A stretch of DNA of 64,000 nt from Chitinophaga sp. Ak27 (GTDB taxonomy: Bacteria; Bacteroidota; Bacteroidia; Chitinophagales; Chitinophagaceae). Below are positions 55,710-64,000 of this stretch, one piece after another. A program made the position numbers and the translations under genes. Where the stretch lies: assembly GCF_012726295.1 (NCBI RefSeq), contig NZ_JABAOB010000001.1, forward strand, positions 1-64,000. The letters run 5' to 3'. The stretch's first letter is position 1. Every line of letters begins with the position of its first letter. The notes under the pieces are model-generated. The model was not told where the DNA came from, did no database searches, and saw nothing but the letters and a program-made list of their open reading frames with translations.

Positions 55710-56357
55710 TTACACAGCCAACACAGCAATATAACTCCGGTATAATTTCACCATACCTTTCTGCTCCATTTTCTTTAACAGGCGGGAAATCACCTCCCGG
55801 GAGGAGTTGAGGTCATTAGCAATTTCCTGGTGGGTTAACTTTAGCTCGCGGGTCTGTAACTGCCTGGATTGCTCACGGATATAGTTGAGCAGTCGTTCAT
55901 CCATGCTTTTAAAAACGGTGCTATCCAGTACCATCAGCAACTCTTCAAAACGCCGGCGATAAGATTCTATCACAAACTGGTACCAGCTTTTATAATCTTT
56001 CATCAGGGCTTCCATATGTTGTACCGGTATCATCAGTACTACCGCATCCTCTACTGCTTTGGCCATTACCTCGCTGGATTTACCGGAGGCAATACAAACC
56101 ATAGAAATAGCACAAGCATCGCCTGGCTCCAGGTAATACATAAAGAACTCACCCGCTTCCTCCCCCTCCCGGTACAACTTGATACGGCCTTCCAACACCA
56201 GCATGGTATACTTGATATACTGCCCCTGTTTCATGAGCACTGTACCGGCGGTTACTTCTTTCAACAGGCCTACGGCCGACAGGTGATCCCGCAATTGAGT
56301 GTCCAGCGTAGGGAAGTACCGGGTAAGATAATTAAGAATGTCTGCTTTCTGATCCAT
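55710..56357 (-). CDS. Crp/Fnr-family transcriptional regulator
   Basis: The 215-residue regulator has a cyclic nucleotide-binding-like domain (about 20-135, with MKQGQYIKYTMLVLEGRIKLY and EPGDACAISMVC) and a Crp-type helix-turn-helix (about 165-205, TRELKLTHQEIANDLNSSREVISRLLKKME). It lacks the N-terminal Cys set of Fnr, so an iron-sulfur cluster is unlikely. It heads the sulfur gene run and probably controls it. Confidence 0.93.
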   Translation of the reverse strand: MDQKADILNYLTRYFPTLDTQLRDHLSAVGLLKEVTAGTVLMKQGQYIKYTMLVLEGRIKLYREGEEAGEFFMYYLEPGDACAISMVCIASGKSSEVMAKAVEDAVVLMIPVQHMEALMKDYKSWYQFVIESYRRRFEELLMVLDSTVFKSMDERLLNYIREQSRQLQTRELKLTHQEIANDLNSSREVISRLLKKMEQKGMVKLYRSYIAVLAV

Positions 56358-56562
56358 ATGGCCCGTAAGTTACTAAATAAACGGTTGCCGGGGGTGGTGG
56401 GATAAATTCGTATGAGCGTCACCGGTATAGCGTTTTTCATTTCCCGGAAAATGGGATATCTGACACACGAAAAACATTGACGTAATCTTCCCTCAAATTG
56501 GCGTTTTTGCCCCGCCCCAGGGCTGCTTTTTGGCGTAAGTTTACGTTCGAAAACAATGCCTT

Positions 56563-56884
56563 ATGATTAATCGTTCTTTATTCATATTAATCCTGTTAAC
56601 ATCCATCTTTACACGTATGAATGCTCAACACACTACCGGTCAATATGCCACTGTCAACGGCTTAAAAATGTATTACGAGCTGCATGGCGCCGGCTTTCTC
56701 CTGATATTAATACCTGGCGGCGGTTCCACCATTCAGAGTACTTATAGCCGGATCCTGCCCCTGCTGCTAAAAGTTACCAGGTCATTGCAGTGGAGCTCCA
56801 GGCGAAGTGTGCGCACCAGATAAACAAGGCCGCCTGCCTGATTATGTGGCGGACATCATCTTTACCTTCCTGCGACAACCATAA
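56563..56884 (+). pseudogene. Alpha/beta hydrolase remnant
   Basis: An intact signal peptide (about 1-21, ending NAQ) is followed by the first part of an alpha/beta hydrolase (NGLKMYYELHG, then LILIPGGGSTIQSTYSRILPLL). The frame then shifts near 56770 (continuing as YQVIAVELQ), and a further frame change leads into a C-terminal piece ending PDYVADIIFTFLRQP at 56884. Most of the enzyme, including the nucleophile elbow, is missing. It is a deletion derivative with no expected activity. Confidence 0.75.
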
Positions 56885-57050
56885 TTAATCATGTCAACAT
56901 CTATATATCGTACCTCCTGGTTACGCTTTATACTGCATTTATCACTCCGGTTTGCCCGCGCGCTGATGCATACCCGGCACTTATACTGAATCATTGAACT
57001 TTTGTGCAGGTAGCTTGTTTGAGAAAGTATTTAACCCTCAAATAGGTCTT

Positions 57051-58103
57051 ATGAAACGCTATAAGCAACTTTCTTTACTCTTTGTATTGCTGTTAACGCC
57101 CTTGACTGTAAGAATGGCGATGGCCTGTACCCGCGTGGTATATAAGGGCCTGGATGGTATCTTGATGACGGCCAGGTCAATGGACTGGTCGGACGATATC
57201 CTGAGCAATATGTGGATTTTCCCCCGGGGCATGGAGCGTAATGGCGAAGTGGGCCCGGCCTCCGTAAAGTGGACCTCGAAGTATGGCAGCGTAATTGTTT
57301 CCGGCTATGATATTTCCACCACCGACGGTATGAATGAAAAGGGCCTGGTAGCCAATATTCTCTGGCTGGCGGAATCGGAGTATCCTCAATGGGACCACAA
57401 GCGCCCGGCAATGTCGGTAGCCATCTGGATGCAATATGTTTTGGATAACTTTACGACCGTAAAAGAAGTGGTGGCTGCCCTGAAAGCCGACAAGTTTGAT
57501 GTGGTTACTGACAATGTGCCCGGACAGCCGAGACTGGCTACGTTACATTTATCTATTTCTGATCCTACCGGAGATAATGCCATTTTTGAGTACATCCATG
57601 GAAAGCTCGTGATTCACGAAGACCCGGCTTACGTGGTAATGACCAACTCCCCGATCTTTGAGCAACAGCTGGCGCTGAATGAATACTGGAAGCAAATAGG
57701 CGGCACCGTTATGCTGCCGGGTACTAACCGCGCGGCCGACCGTTTTGTGAGGGCCTGGTTTTATATCAATGCGATCCCTAAAACCAACGACGCACACCTG
57801 GCCGTAGCCAGCGTATTCAGCGTGATACGCAACTGTTCGGTGCCTTTCGGTATTACTACACCCAACCAACCCAATATTTCTTCTACGCGCTGGAGAACAG
57901 TAGCAGACCAGAAAAACCTGGTCTATTATTTTGAATCAGCGCTTACTCCCAACACCTTCTGGGTAAATTTCAAAGACGTAGATTTTTCCCCCAATGCGCC
58001 GGTAAAAAAATTACCCCTTACCAAAAACGAAGTATATGCCGGTAATGCTATCGCCTCATTCATAGACAGCAAACCTTTTAAATTCCTCGGATTAAATAAT
58101 TAG
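57051..58103 (+). CDS. Ntn-type linear amide C-N hydrolase (choloylglycine hydrolase family)
   Basis: A 350-residue protein. A signal peptide (1-25) ends just before Cys26, which would be the N-terminal nucleophile after cleavage (AMACTRVVYKG). Further Ntn marks are RSMDWSDD (Arg and Asp near the nucleophile), DGMNEKGLVANILWL and the Asn-rich NSPIFEQQLALN. The family includes bile salt hydrolases and penicillin V acylases; the exact amide is not readable. The ATG at 57051 is preferred over the open frame start at 56994 because of the signal peptide. A terminator follows. Confidence 0.93.
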   Translation: MKRYKQLSLLFVLLLTPLTVRMAMACTRVVYKGLDGILMTARSMDWSDDILSNMWIFPRGMERNGEVGPASVKWTSKYGSVIVSGYDISTTDGMNEKGLVANILWLAESEYPQWDHKRPAMSVAIWMQYVLDNFTTVKEVVAALKADKFDVVTDNVPGQPRLATLHLSISDPTGDNAIFEYIHGKLVIHEDPAYVVMTNSPIFEQQLALNEYWKQIGGTVMLPGTNRAADRFVRAWFYINAIPKTNDAHLAVASVFSVIRNCSVPFGITTPNQPNISSTRWRTVADQKNLVYYFESALTPNTFWVNFKDVDFSPNAPVKKLPLTKNEVYAGNAIASFIDSKPFKFLGLNN

Positions 58104-58122
58104 TGCGACATCCATGTTATAA

Positions 58123-58154
58123 GGCCTCCGCCTATCCGGTGGCGGCCTGTTTTT
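58123..58154 (+). terminator. Rho-independent terminator after the amide hydrolase gene
   Basis: A GC-rich stem (GGCC-T-CCGCC with GGCGG-CC) and loop of eight bases is followed by TTTTT at 58150-58154. Confidence 0.75.
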
Positions 58155-58173
58155 ATCCATTCTGATTTATCCC

Positions 58174-58181
58174 TATCTTTG
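58174..58181 (+). promoter_or_regulatory. -7 element of the TPR gene
   Basis: TATCTTTG, a full match to TAnnTTTG, lies 45 bases before the start codon at 58226; the -33 position holds TTTT, close to TTTG. Confidence 0.6.
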
Positions 58182-58225
58182 CCACCCAATACCAACTTAT
58201 ATAGTTTTATAAACTCAATTTTTGA

Positions 58226-60085
58226 ATGAAACCAATGGTTAACCGGTTTGTCGTAGCCCTGGCGCTCTGCAGCGCTATGTCAACAGTATTTGGTCAAAGT
58301 AACGACGCCGCAGGCAATGCGTTAACCCAGCTGACCGAAGGAAATTTTAAACAGGCAAAAATGCTGGCTACAACAGCTATGAGTGCAAATCCTTACAGCA
58401 GCCTTGCATACGCCATTCACGGCCGGGCCCTGGCCGCCGAAAACGACCTCACAGGTGCGCAATCTGACCTGGAAAAAGCGATCAAAATGAGTCCCAACAA
58501 TGGCGTATACTATGCCTTTGAAGGCGCCAACCTGAAAAACCAGCACCAGGACGCCGCAGCTAATAAAGCGTACGATAAAGCGCTAAAATTGCTGGCCGCT
58601 CCCTCAACAGCCCTGGAATATTATGCCCGTGGCTCAGTATACGAAGTGCAGAAGAAAGAGGAAGCTGCCATGGCCGACTATACCAAAGCCCTGGAGCTGA
58701 ATCCCCGCTTTGCCCTGTGCTATGTAAAGCGGGCCCGTATCTACGAAAACCGCAAACAGGTAGACGCCGCACTCACCGAGTATGGCAAGGCAATTGGCAT
58801 CAACCCGGCTTACGCAGGCCCCTATTTTTTGCGGGGTAATATTTACTATGAGCAACAACAATACGACGCAGCCATTGCCGACTTCTCCAAGGCAGTGGAA
58901 CTGGATCCCAAAGATGTAGATGCCTTGTTTAATCGTGGGGTGATGTATAAGAAAAAAGGCAACTACGATTTGGCGCTGGCAGATTACGCCAAGGTACTTA
59001 TGCTGACGCCCAATGATGCGTCCCTCTATGGCAACCGCGGAAATGTATACCTGATGCAGGACAAAGCCAGCCTTGCTTTCAGCGATTATACCCAGGCTAT
59101 TAAGCTCGATCCCAACAAAGCATCGTACCGCGTGAGCCGCGGAAATATCTACCAGCGCTGGGAGCAGGTGGATTCTGCTTTCAACGAGTATAACCGCGCC
59201 ATTGCGCTGGACCCTCAATATGCCGATGCCTACCTGGAACGGGGAAATATCTACCTGAATAAACAACAATATGACCCTGCCCTTGCAGACTTCAATAAGG
59301 TGATAGCCATCGATCCTCACTCCTCCAACGGTTACCTGAACCGGGGCGTGGTGCATCACGATAAACAACAATACGCGGAGGCCATCAACGACTATACCAG
59401 GGCTATTGAAGCCGATCCGAAAAACATGCTGGCTTACCTGAACCGCGCCGATGCCTACGAGGCAACAGGCAATAACAAGTTGGCCAATGCAGACCGTAAG
59501 AAATACGCCGACCTCGGAGGTAAGTTATCGGCCACAGCAGTCAATACCCGAAAAGAAATATACCCTAAAGGCACTTTCGACCCCAAACTGGCCGAAGCGG
59601 CGCTGGGCCGGGGCCTATCAAAGATTGTAGGACGCGCCTGTACGAAAAAAGATGGGCTGATATTCAGTGCTGCCGGAGTAAAAGTAGTGCTGCTTCCCGT
59701 AACCCCTTACCTGGAAGAATGGTATGAATTACGTGAAAAGAAAGAAGGTAAAAACACCGGCGTGTATATGTCGAAAGAAGCCAACCAATACGCTATTACC
59801 GCTATCAGCGGTAGCGATGGCCGCTTTGCCTTCGAAGGCCTGAAGCCAGGTAAATATTTTATACAGCTGATTCATAGCTTTAACCAGCGCAAAACTGCCA
59901 GGATCTATACCGGTTCCGATTCCTGGCAAAATGGCCCTGTGCAGGAAATCACGAATTATTACTATGACCAGGACTACCTAGTAGCCCGCTCCCAGCGGTT
60001 AGAGAAATTTGTAGAGATAAAAGAAGATGGAGAAACGAAAAAAATTACGCTGGCGAATGGGCTGATTAAAACATGCGATTTTTAA
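58226..60085 (+). CDS. Tetratricopeptide-repeat protein
   Basis: The 619-residue protein has a signal peptide (about 1-23), so it is periplasmic or outer-membrane associated. About a dozen TPR units (about residues 30-435) follow the 34-residue pattern, with repeated forms such as YDAAIADFSKAVELDPKDVDA and NRGNVYLMQDKASLAFSDYT. The C-terminal part (about 475-619) contains a Cna-B/SpaA-like or carboxypeptidase-regulatory beta domain (GRFAFEGLKPGKYFIQLIHS). It probably scaffolds an envelope complex. It ends before a large palindrome (60103-60191). Confidence 0.88.
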   Translation: MKPMVNRFVVALALCSAMSTVFGQSNDAAGNALTQLTEGNFKQAKMLATTAMSANPYSSLAYAIHGRALAAENDLTGAQSDLEKAIKMSPNNGVYYAFEGANLKNQHQDAAANKAYDKALKLLAAPSTALEYYARGSVYEVQKKEEAAMADYTKALELNPRFALCYVKRARIYENRKQVDAALTEYGKAIGINPAYAGPYFLRGNIYYEQQQYDAAIADFSKAVELDPKDVDALFNRGVMYKKKGNYDLALADYAKVLMLTPNDASLYGNRGNVYLMQDKASLAFSDYTQAIKLDPNKASYRVSRGNIYQRWEQVDSAFNEYNRAIALDPQYADAYLERGNIYLNKQQYDPALADFNKVIAIDPHSSNGYLNRGVVHHDKQQYAEAINDYTRAIEADPKNMLAYLNRADAYEATGNNKLANADRKKYADLGGKLSATAVNTRKEIYPKGTFDPKLAEAALGRGLSKIVGRACTKKDGLIFSAAGVKVVLLPVTPYLEEWYELREKKEGKNTGVYMSKEANQYAITAISGSDGRFAFEGLKPGKYFIQLIHSFNQRKTARIYTGSDSWQNGPVQEITNYYYDQDYLVARSQRLEKFVEIKEDGETKKITLANGLIKTCDF

Positions 60086-60087
60086 GT

Positions 60088-60191
60088 AGCTGAAAGCCGA
60101 AGGCATAAAGCAAAAAGCTATTGTAGCGAATAACCAATGCGATTTTAGTATTCGCAAAGATGATTCGCTACAATAGCTTTTTGCTTTATGC
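60088..60191. repeat. Dispersed repeat copy 2 with 29-bp palindrome
   Basis: AGC-n2-AAAGC-n2-AAGGC-n2-AAAGCA leads into GCGAATAACCAA as in the copy at 45981. From 60103 the sequence forms a perfect 29-bp stem (60103-60131 with 60163-60191) around a 31-base loop, which itself contains a shorter inverted pair (GCGAATA and TATTCGC). It lies between two convergent genes and may serve as their terminator. Confidence 0.8.
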
Positions 60192-60222
60192 TTTTCTAAA
60201 TAATAGTCATAATGACTATTTA

Positions 60223-61386
60223 TTAAAGAATATGTAATACCCCATCTGTCAGCTGATACCTGACATCTGTTGTTTTGGAGAGATTATCCATAAATTCCAT
60301 CAGCCCGTCCTTCTTCACCAGGACGCCGGTAATGCTTACATTTTCTACGCCGGGCGTATTAAATACCACGTTGGTATCAAAGAGACGTTTGATCACGGCG
60401 GCAATTTCTTTCAGGGAACTGTTTTTGAAATAATATTTCCCTTCCATCCAGGAGAGGGTATTCCGGGGATTGAACTCACCTACCTGGAATCCTTTGCCGG
60501 AGGGGATATTCAGGGTTGCCTCATAACCAGGAGTTAACTGCACCGTTTCCCTGCTGGCCGTATTTTGCAACGACACCTTACCACTGGCCAATGAAATTTT
60601 TGGATGCGTATTCGTATAGGTGTTCACGTTAAATGTGGTGCCCAGCACATTAACGGATACCTGGCCGGTATGCACAATAAAAGGCCGGTTGGATTCTTTC
60701 TTCACGGTAAAATAAGCTTCCCCGCTCACAAACACTTCCCTGCTGCGGCTGTTGAATGCTACAGGGAAGCGGATTTCAGACATGGCATTCAGCCATACTT
60801 CGGTGCTATCTGATAAGGTGAGCTTATAATCTCTCCCAGCAGGCACCTGCAACCGGTTCATGGCCGTGCTGGTATCACTGACCCGCGCTTCGTACTGCAT
60901 CCCCTGTGCCGACAAATGCATCTGTGCGGCGCCTACATGTAACAGGGGGGCCTGGGTAGTATCGGAAAGGTCGATGGTTTCCCCACTGGCCAGTTGCAAA
61001 ACAATGCGCGGCTCCGCAGCCGGCTGATTATTTTGGGCCACCGGTGCAGCGGAACGGTCCGGGTAGAAAAGATAGGCCAGCACGCCGCCTGATATCAATA
61101 TCAAAGCTATCGCTGCGGCGCGGGGCAGCCACCGGCGGCGAACAGCCCGTACTGGTGTTTCCTGAAAAAGGTGCCTGCGCGCTTCCCATAACTTTGCCTC
61201 ATCCAGGGTGTCCAGGTATTGCCGGGCATCCGGATGATGCAACTGCTGTTCCAGGCCGTGAAAATGGCTGGCCACCGCAGGGTATTTTTCCATTAATTGC
61301 AGGAGCAGCTGGTCATCTGCCGGAGTAATATCTCCAGACAATTTGTCCAACATTAACTGTTCTATATATTCCTGGTCGGGTATCAT
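60223..61386 (-). CDS. FecR-family anti-sigma factor
   Basis: The 387-residue membrane regulator has an N-terminal cytoplasmic part (about 1-85), one membrane helix (about 88-108, LPRAAAIALILISGGVLAYL) and a periplasmic FecR domain (about 125-300, with RLQVPAGRDYKLTLSDSTEVWLNAMSEIRFP) followed by the DUF4974 C-terminal domain (about 315-387). It relays substrate sensing by the SusC receptor to the sigma factor encoded 47 bases upstream. The STN domain of the divergent receptor is its expected partner. Confidence 0.96.
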   Translation of the reverse strand: MIPDQEYIEQLMLDKLSGDITPADDQLLLQLMEKYPAVASHFHGLEQQLHHPDARQYLDTLDEAKLWEARRHLFQETPVRAVRRRWLPRAAAIALILISGGVLAYLFYPDRSAAPVAQNNQPAAEPRIVLQLASGETIDLSDTTQAPLLHVGAAQMHLSAQGMQYEARVSDTSTAMNRLQVPAGRDYKLTLSDSTEVWLNAMSEIRFPVAFNSRSREVFVSGEAYFTVKKESNRPFIVHTGQVSVNVLGTTFNVNTYTNTHPKISLASGKVSLQNTASRETVQLTPGYEATLNIPSGKGFQVGEFNPRNTLSWMEGKYYFKNSSLKEIAAVIKRLFDTNVVFNTPGVENVSITGVLVKKDGLMEFMDNLSKTTDVRYQLTDGVLHIL

Positions 61387-61433
61387 TGGTTTGAAAAGCT
61401 TGAAAGATAAAAGGGTAACAGTGATAAAAACGT

Positions 61434-62012
61434 TTACTCAACAATAGGCCGGAACAGCTTATTACGCAGCGTCTTCACCGCAATCTTCAGATGGGTTTTG
61501 AGCGAGTTAACGCTGATACCCATATTATCTGCTACTTCATGATATTTTTTTTGCTGCATATATACCAGGGTAAATGCCCGCTGGCGCTGAGCCGGTAACT
61601 CTTCCAACAGCTCGTGCAACTGCCGGTGCAGCTGCTCCTGCGCCCTCCACCGGTCTTCCGGGTCAGATTCCTTCGACTCTAAATGGTAGTCCTGGCCTAC
61701 CACCTCCGCATATCGCTCTATTCGTTTCAGGGCCCGCTGCTTCACTTTGTGGTAGTCGTTTACCTGGTTGCGCACAGATACCAGCAGGTAACTTTTTAAG
61801 CTGCCATTAATATTATGGTACAATGCCCGCTCCCAGATGCTGCTCAGTACAGATTGCACCAGGTCGTCTGCGTCGGTAGCATCACCCGTGCCCAGGTAAG
61901 CCCTCGTCCACATTAACCGGTAGTATTTCTTAAATATAAATTCAAACGCATCACCGGTATTCCCAGTCTTTAATAACGCAAGTATAGCTTCATCTCCCGG
62001 ATACTCAGGCAT
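61434..62012 (-). CDS. ECF sigma factor of the SusC system
   Basis: The 192-residue protein has sigma region 2 (about 22-88, with FEFIFKKYYRLMWTRA, DLVQSVLSSIWERA and SYLLVSVRNQVNDYHK) and region 4 (about 130-180, LLEELPAQRQRAFTLVYMQQKKYHEVADNMGISVNSLKTHL). It is transcribed divergently from the SusC gene and together with FecR would switch that locus on when its glycan is bound. Confidence 0.95.
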   Translation of the reverse strand: MPEYPGDEAILALLKTGNTGDAFEFIFKKYYRLMWTRAYLGTGDATDADDLVQSVLSSIWERALYHNINGSLKSYLLVSVRNQVNDYHKVKQRALKRIERYAEVVGQDYHLESKESDPEDRWRAQEQLHRQLHELLEELPAQRQRAFTLVYMQQKKYHEVADNMGISVNSLKTHLKIAVKTLRNKLFRPIVE

Positions 62013-62240
62013 AAAAATACTTTTTTTGGCTGCTTAATTATATAACGTGGCTAATCTGTTGGGATACAGTGGTTAAATATAAGGTGTTTGTTTGATAAAA
62101 TGTTAATTTGACAATTATTATTTTTTTTGCCCCATTTTCCTTCACCCGGTTTCAAGTTGTGTCGTCTTATCGTAGTGCCACTCAAAATAAGGCATGTAGG
62201 TATTACCACGTTACAATTTACTGTCAACCAAACCAGGAAA

Positions 62241-64000
62241 ATGAAAAGAAGTATCCCGTTACTGAAAACTACCAGGCGATGTCTTGCCGGCAGGAGTTAC
62301 TTTATGCTCACTTTTTTGCTCTTTCTTTCTGTCCTAACACGGGGCCAGCAACCAGTTTCCCCCGCCCCCACTGTTACCATCAAGGGGAGTAACATGACCC
62401 TGGAAAGCATTTTCCAGGCCATTGAAAAGCAAACAGACTTCACTTTCTTTTACAGTGACGATCTGTTGAAACGCGAAGTGGTAGCCGGTCCGCTCGATTA
62501 TACCCGGGCCAGGGTAACCACGGTACTGAACGATATCCTAAAAGAAAAAAGCTTATCGTATGAACTGAAAAAGAAGGTGATCTTAATCAAGCGGGTAGAA
62601 AAAACAGCCGCTGAAAGCAAGGCGGCCGGCATAAAACTGCGTGGAGCGCCCACCGAACACCTGGTATCCGGAGTGGTACTGTCGGATGATAAAACACCGC
62701 TGCCCATGGCTACTGTAATGCTGAAAGGCACTACCACAGGGACTAAAACAGACCAGGACGGCCATTTTACCCTGAAGCTGTCTAACGACAACAGCATATT
62801 AGTTGTACAATATGTGGGGTATATTTCCCGGGAAGTCCCTGTAAAAAGCGGGATCAATGCCTACGAAATATCTTTGTCGGCCAAAGACAACACTATCAAA
62901 GACGTAGTAGTGGTGGCCTATGGTACCCAGAAAAAAATCAGCATGGTCAGCTCCATCACGTCAATTGAGCCGAAAGAACTCAAGGGGCCTACCGGCAACC
63001 TCACCACCATGATGGCCGGTAGAATTCCCGGCGTGATCTCCTACCAGCGTAGTGGGGAGCCGGGCGCCGACAATGCCCAGTTCTTCGTCAGGGGCGTGGG
63101 TACCTTCGGAGCAGGAAAAGTAGATCCGCTGATCCTGATCGACAACATCGAATCTTCTTCCAGGGATCTCGCCCGCCTGCAACCCGATGATATTGCCGGC
63201 TTTTCGGTATTGAAAGATGCGACTGCTTCCTCCCTTTATGGCGCCAGGGGTGCTAACGGCGTGATACTCGTTACTACCAAAACAGGTAACCTGGGGAAAA
63301 TGCGGTTCAACTTCCGCGCAGAAAGTTCCAACTCTGCCAACACTCAGAACTTCAAGCTGGCCGATAACATCACCTATATGAAATTGGCCAACGAAGCTGT
63401 ATTGACCCGTAATCCACTGGGCGTACTTCCCTATTCCCAAAATAAAATTGACCACACCGCCGCAGGCGACGATCCGCTGCTGTACCCCAACAACAACTGG
63501 ATACAACAGCTCATTAAAGACAACACCAATAACCAACGATATAACATTAATGCCAGCGGAGGATCTGAGCGGGCCAAATACTACCTGGCTATGACCTATA
63601 ATATCGATAACGGTATATTGAAGGAAAATCCGCTCAATAATTTCAGCAATAACATTAAACTGCGCTCCTATTCTATCCTGTCTAACGTCACTTTAAACCT
63701 TACCAAATCTACCGAAGCACTGGTGAGCCTTAAAGGTCAGTTCGACGATTATAATGGTCCCATCGGCGGCGGCGCACGCACCTTTTACAACGCCATCTGG
63801 AGCAATCCTGTGGCATTTCCGGCGGTATATCCTGCAGAACTCATGCCCTATGCCAAACATCCATTGTTTGGTAATGCGCTCATTCCCGGTGGCGGAGGAC
63901 TGTACGTAAATCCTTACGCCCAATCTATTTCCGGCTTCCAGGCTTCCAACAACAGCACCCTCACGGCCCAACTGAGTTTAAGGCAAAACCTGGAATCGCT
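62241..64000 (+). CDS. SusC/RagA-type TonB-linked outer membrane protein (partial)
   Basis: The reading frame starts at the ATG at 62241 (AGGAAA just upstream) and stays open to the right edge, so about 586 residues are visible and the barrel is cut off. After a long signal region (about 1-35) come an STN domain (about 45-115, TLESIFQAIEKQTDFTFFYSD), a carboxypeptidase-regulatory-like domain (about 140-220, with VSGVVLSDDKTPLPMATVMLKGTTTGT), the TonB box near VVVVAYGTQ and the plug (about 240-360, FFVRGVGTF, YGARGANGVILVTTKTG). It imports an oligosaccharide or peptide. A SusD gene should follow outside the window. Confidence 0.95.
   Translation, partial: MKRSIPLLKTTRRCLAGRSYFMLTFLLFLSVLTRGQQPVSPAPTVTIKGSNMTLESIFQAIEKQTDFTFFYSDDLLKREVVAGPLDYTRARVTTVLNDILKEKSLSYELKKKVILIKRVEKTAAESKAAGIKLRGAPTEHLVSGVVLSDDKTPLPMATVMLKGTTTGTKTDQDGHFTLKLSNDNSILVVQYVGYISREVPVKSGINAYEISLSAKDNTIKDVVVVAYGTQKKISMVSSITSIEPKELKGPTGNLTTMMAGRIPGVISYQRSGEPGADNAQFFVRGVGTFGAGKVDPLILIDNIESSSRDLARLQPDDIAGFSVLKDATASSLYGARGANGVILVTTKTGNLGKMRFNFRAESSNSANTQNFKLADNITYMKLANEAVLTRNPLGVLPYSQNKIDHTAAGDDPLLYPNNNWIQQLIKDNTNNQRYNINASGGSERAKYYLAMTYNIDNGILKENPLNNFSNNIKLRSYSILSNVTLNLTKSTEALVSLKGQFDDYNGPIGGGARTFYNAIWSNPVAFPAVYPAELMPYAKHPLFGNALIPGGGGLYVNPYAQSISGFQASNNSTLTAQLSLRQNLES

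Noticed and set aside
56891..56989. 32-codon open frame after the hydrolase remnant
   Set aside because: Too short, no recognisable content and no promoter; may be more debris.
1..64000. CRISPR arrays, insertion sequences, rRNA or intact prophage
   Set aside because: No regularly spaced direct repeats, no transposase gene, no rRNA motif and no tail or capsid genes were seen.

Overview
The window reads as a chromosome segment of a Bacteroidota species, most like Chitinophaga or a close relative. The reasons are a SusC/RagA receptor with an N-terminal STN domain facing an ECF sigma/FecR pair, promoters of the Bacteroidota type (TTTG, about 19 bases, TAnnTTTG; the clearest serves tRNA-Leu), paired ferritin-like proteins, a GH29 fucosidase, a CDGSH protein and DUF983/DUF1275 membrane proteins. 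The assignment rests on gene content only.

Layout. 1-2.9 kb: a terminator-like hairpin, a small methyltransferase, an unknown protein, a DUF1275 membrane protein, a DUF983 protein and a GcvH-like protein whose lipoyl-lysine position is Asp. 3.0-5.1 kb: secreted alpha-L-fucosidase. 5.6-24.8 kb: an AraC-type regulator converging on a four-gene minus-strand operon for an insecticidal-type Tc toxin. In transcription order the operon encodes a TcB-TcC fusion, TcA, a zinc-ribbon protein and a Hint protein with a degenerate metallopeptidase-like segment. The TcC cargo domain resembles the BMT5 (DUF2431) rRNA uridine methyltransferase fold. This is the most unusual item in the window.

25.4-27.8 kb: beta-carbonic anhydrase and the purine genes purK-purE. 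27.9-32.3 kb: TetR regulator, ECF sigma and anti-sigma factors, two ferritin-like exported proteins and a Trp-rich secreted protein. 32.3-36.3 kb: a decayed region ending at tRNA-Leu(CAG), with broken integrase and DUF1016 nuclease genes, a frameshifted small gene, an 80-base palindrome and one intact collagen-like lipoprotein. It looks like an old island in a tRNA gene.

36.4-46 kb: CNNM/CorC-type protein, sulfatase, ABC-2 exporter, a two-component system with an upstream membrane protein, an unknown 179-residue protein and a B12-binding radical SAM protein. 46.1-52.3 kb: YceI protein, TonB-dependent receptor, a 42-residue membrane protein, a PEP mutase/isocitrate lyase family enzyme, PhzF, CDGSH, DUF1266 lipoprotein and VOC protein. 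52.4-56.4 kb: a sulfur-handling block (MBL-rhodanese, two half-size YeeE/YedE proteins, TauE exporter, Crp/Fnr regulator). 56.5-64 kb: hydrolase remnant, Ntn-type amide hydrolase, TPR protein, then FecR and sigma facing a SusC gene that runs off the right edge.

All calls come from reading the sequence. No database search was run.
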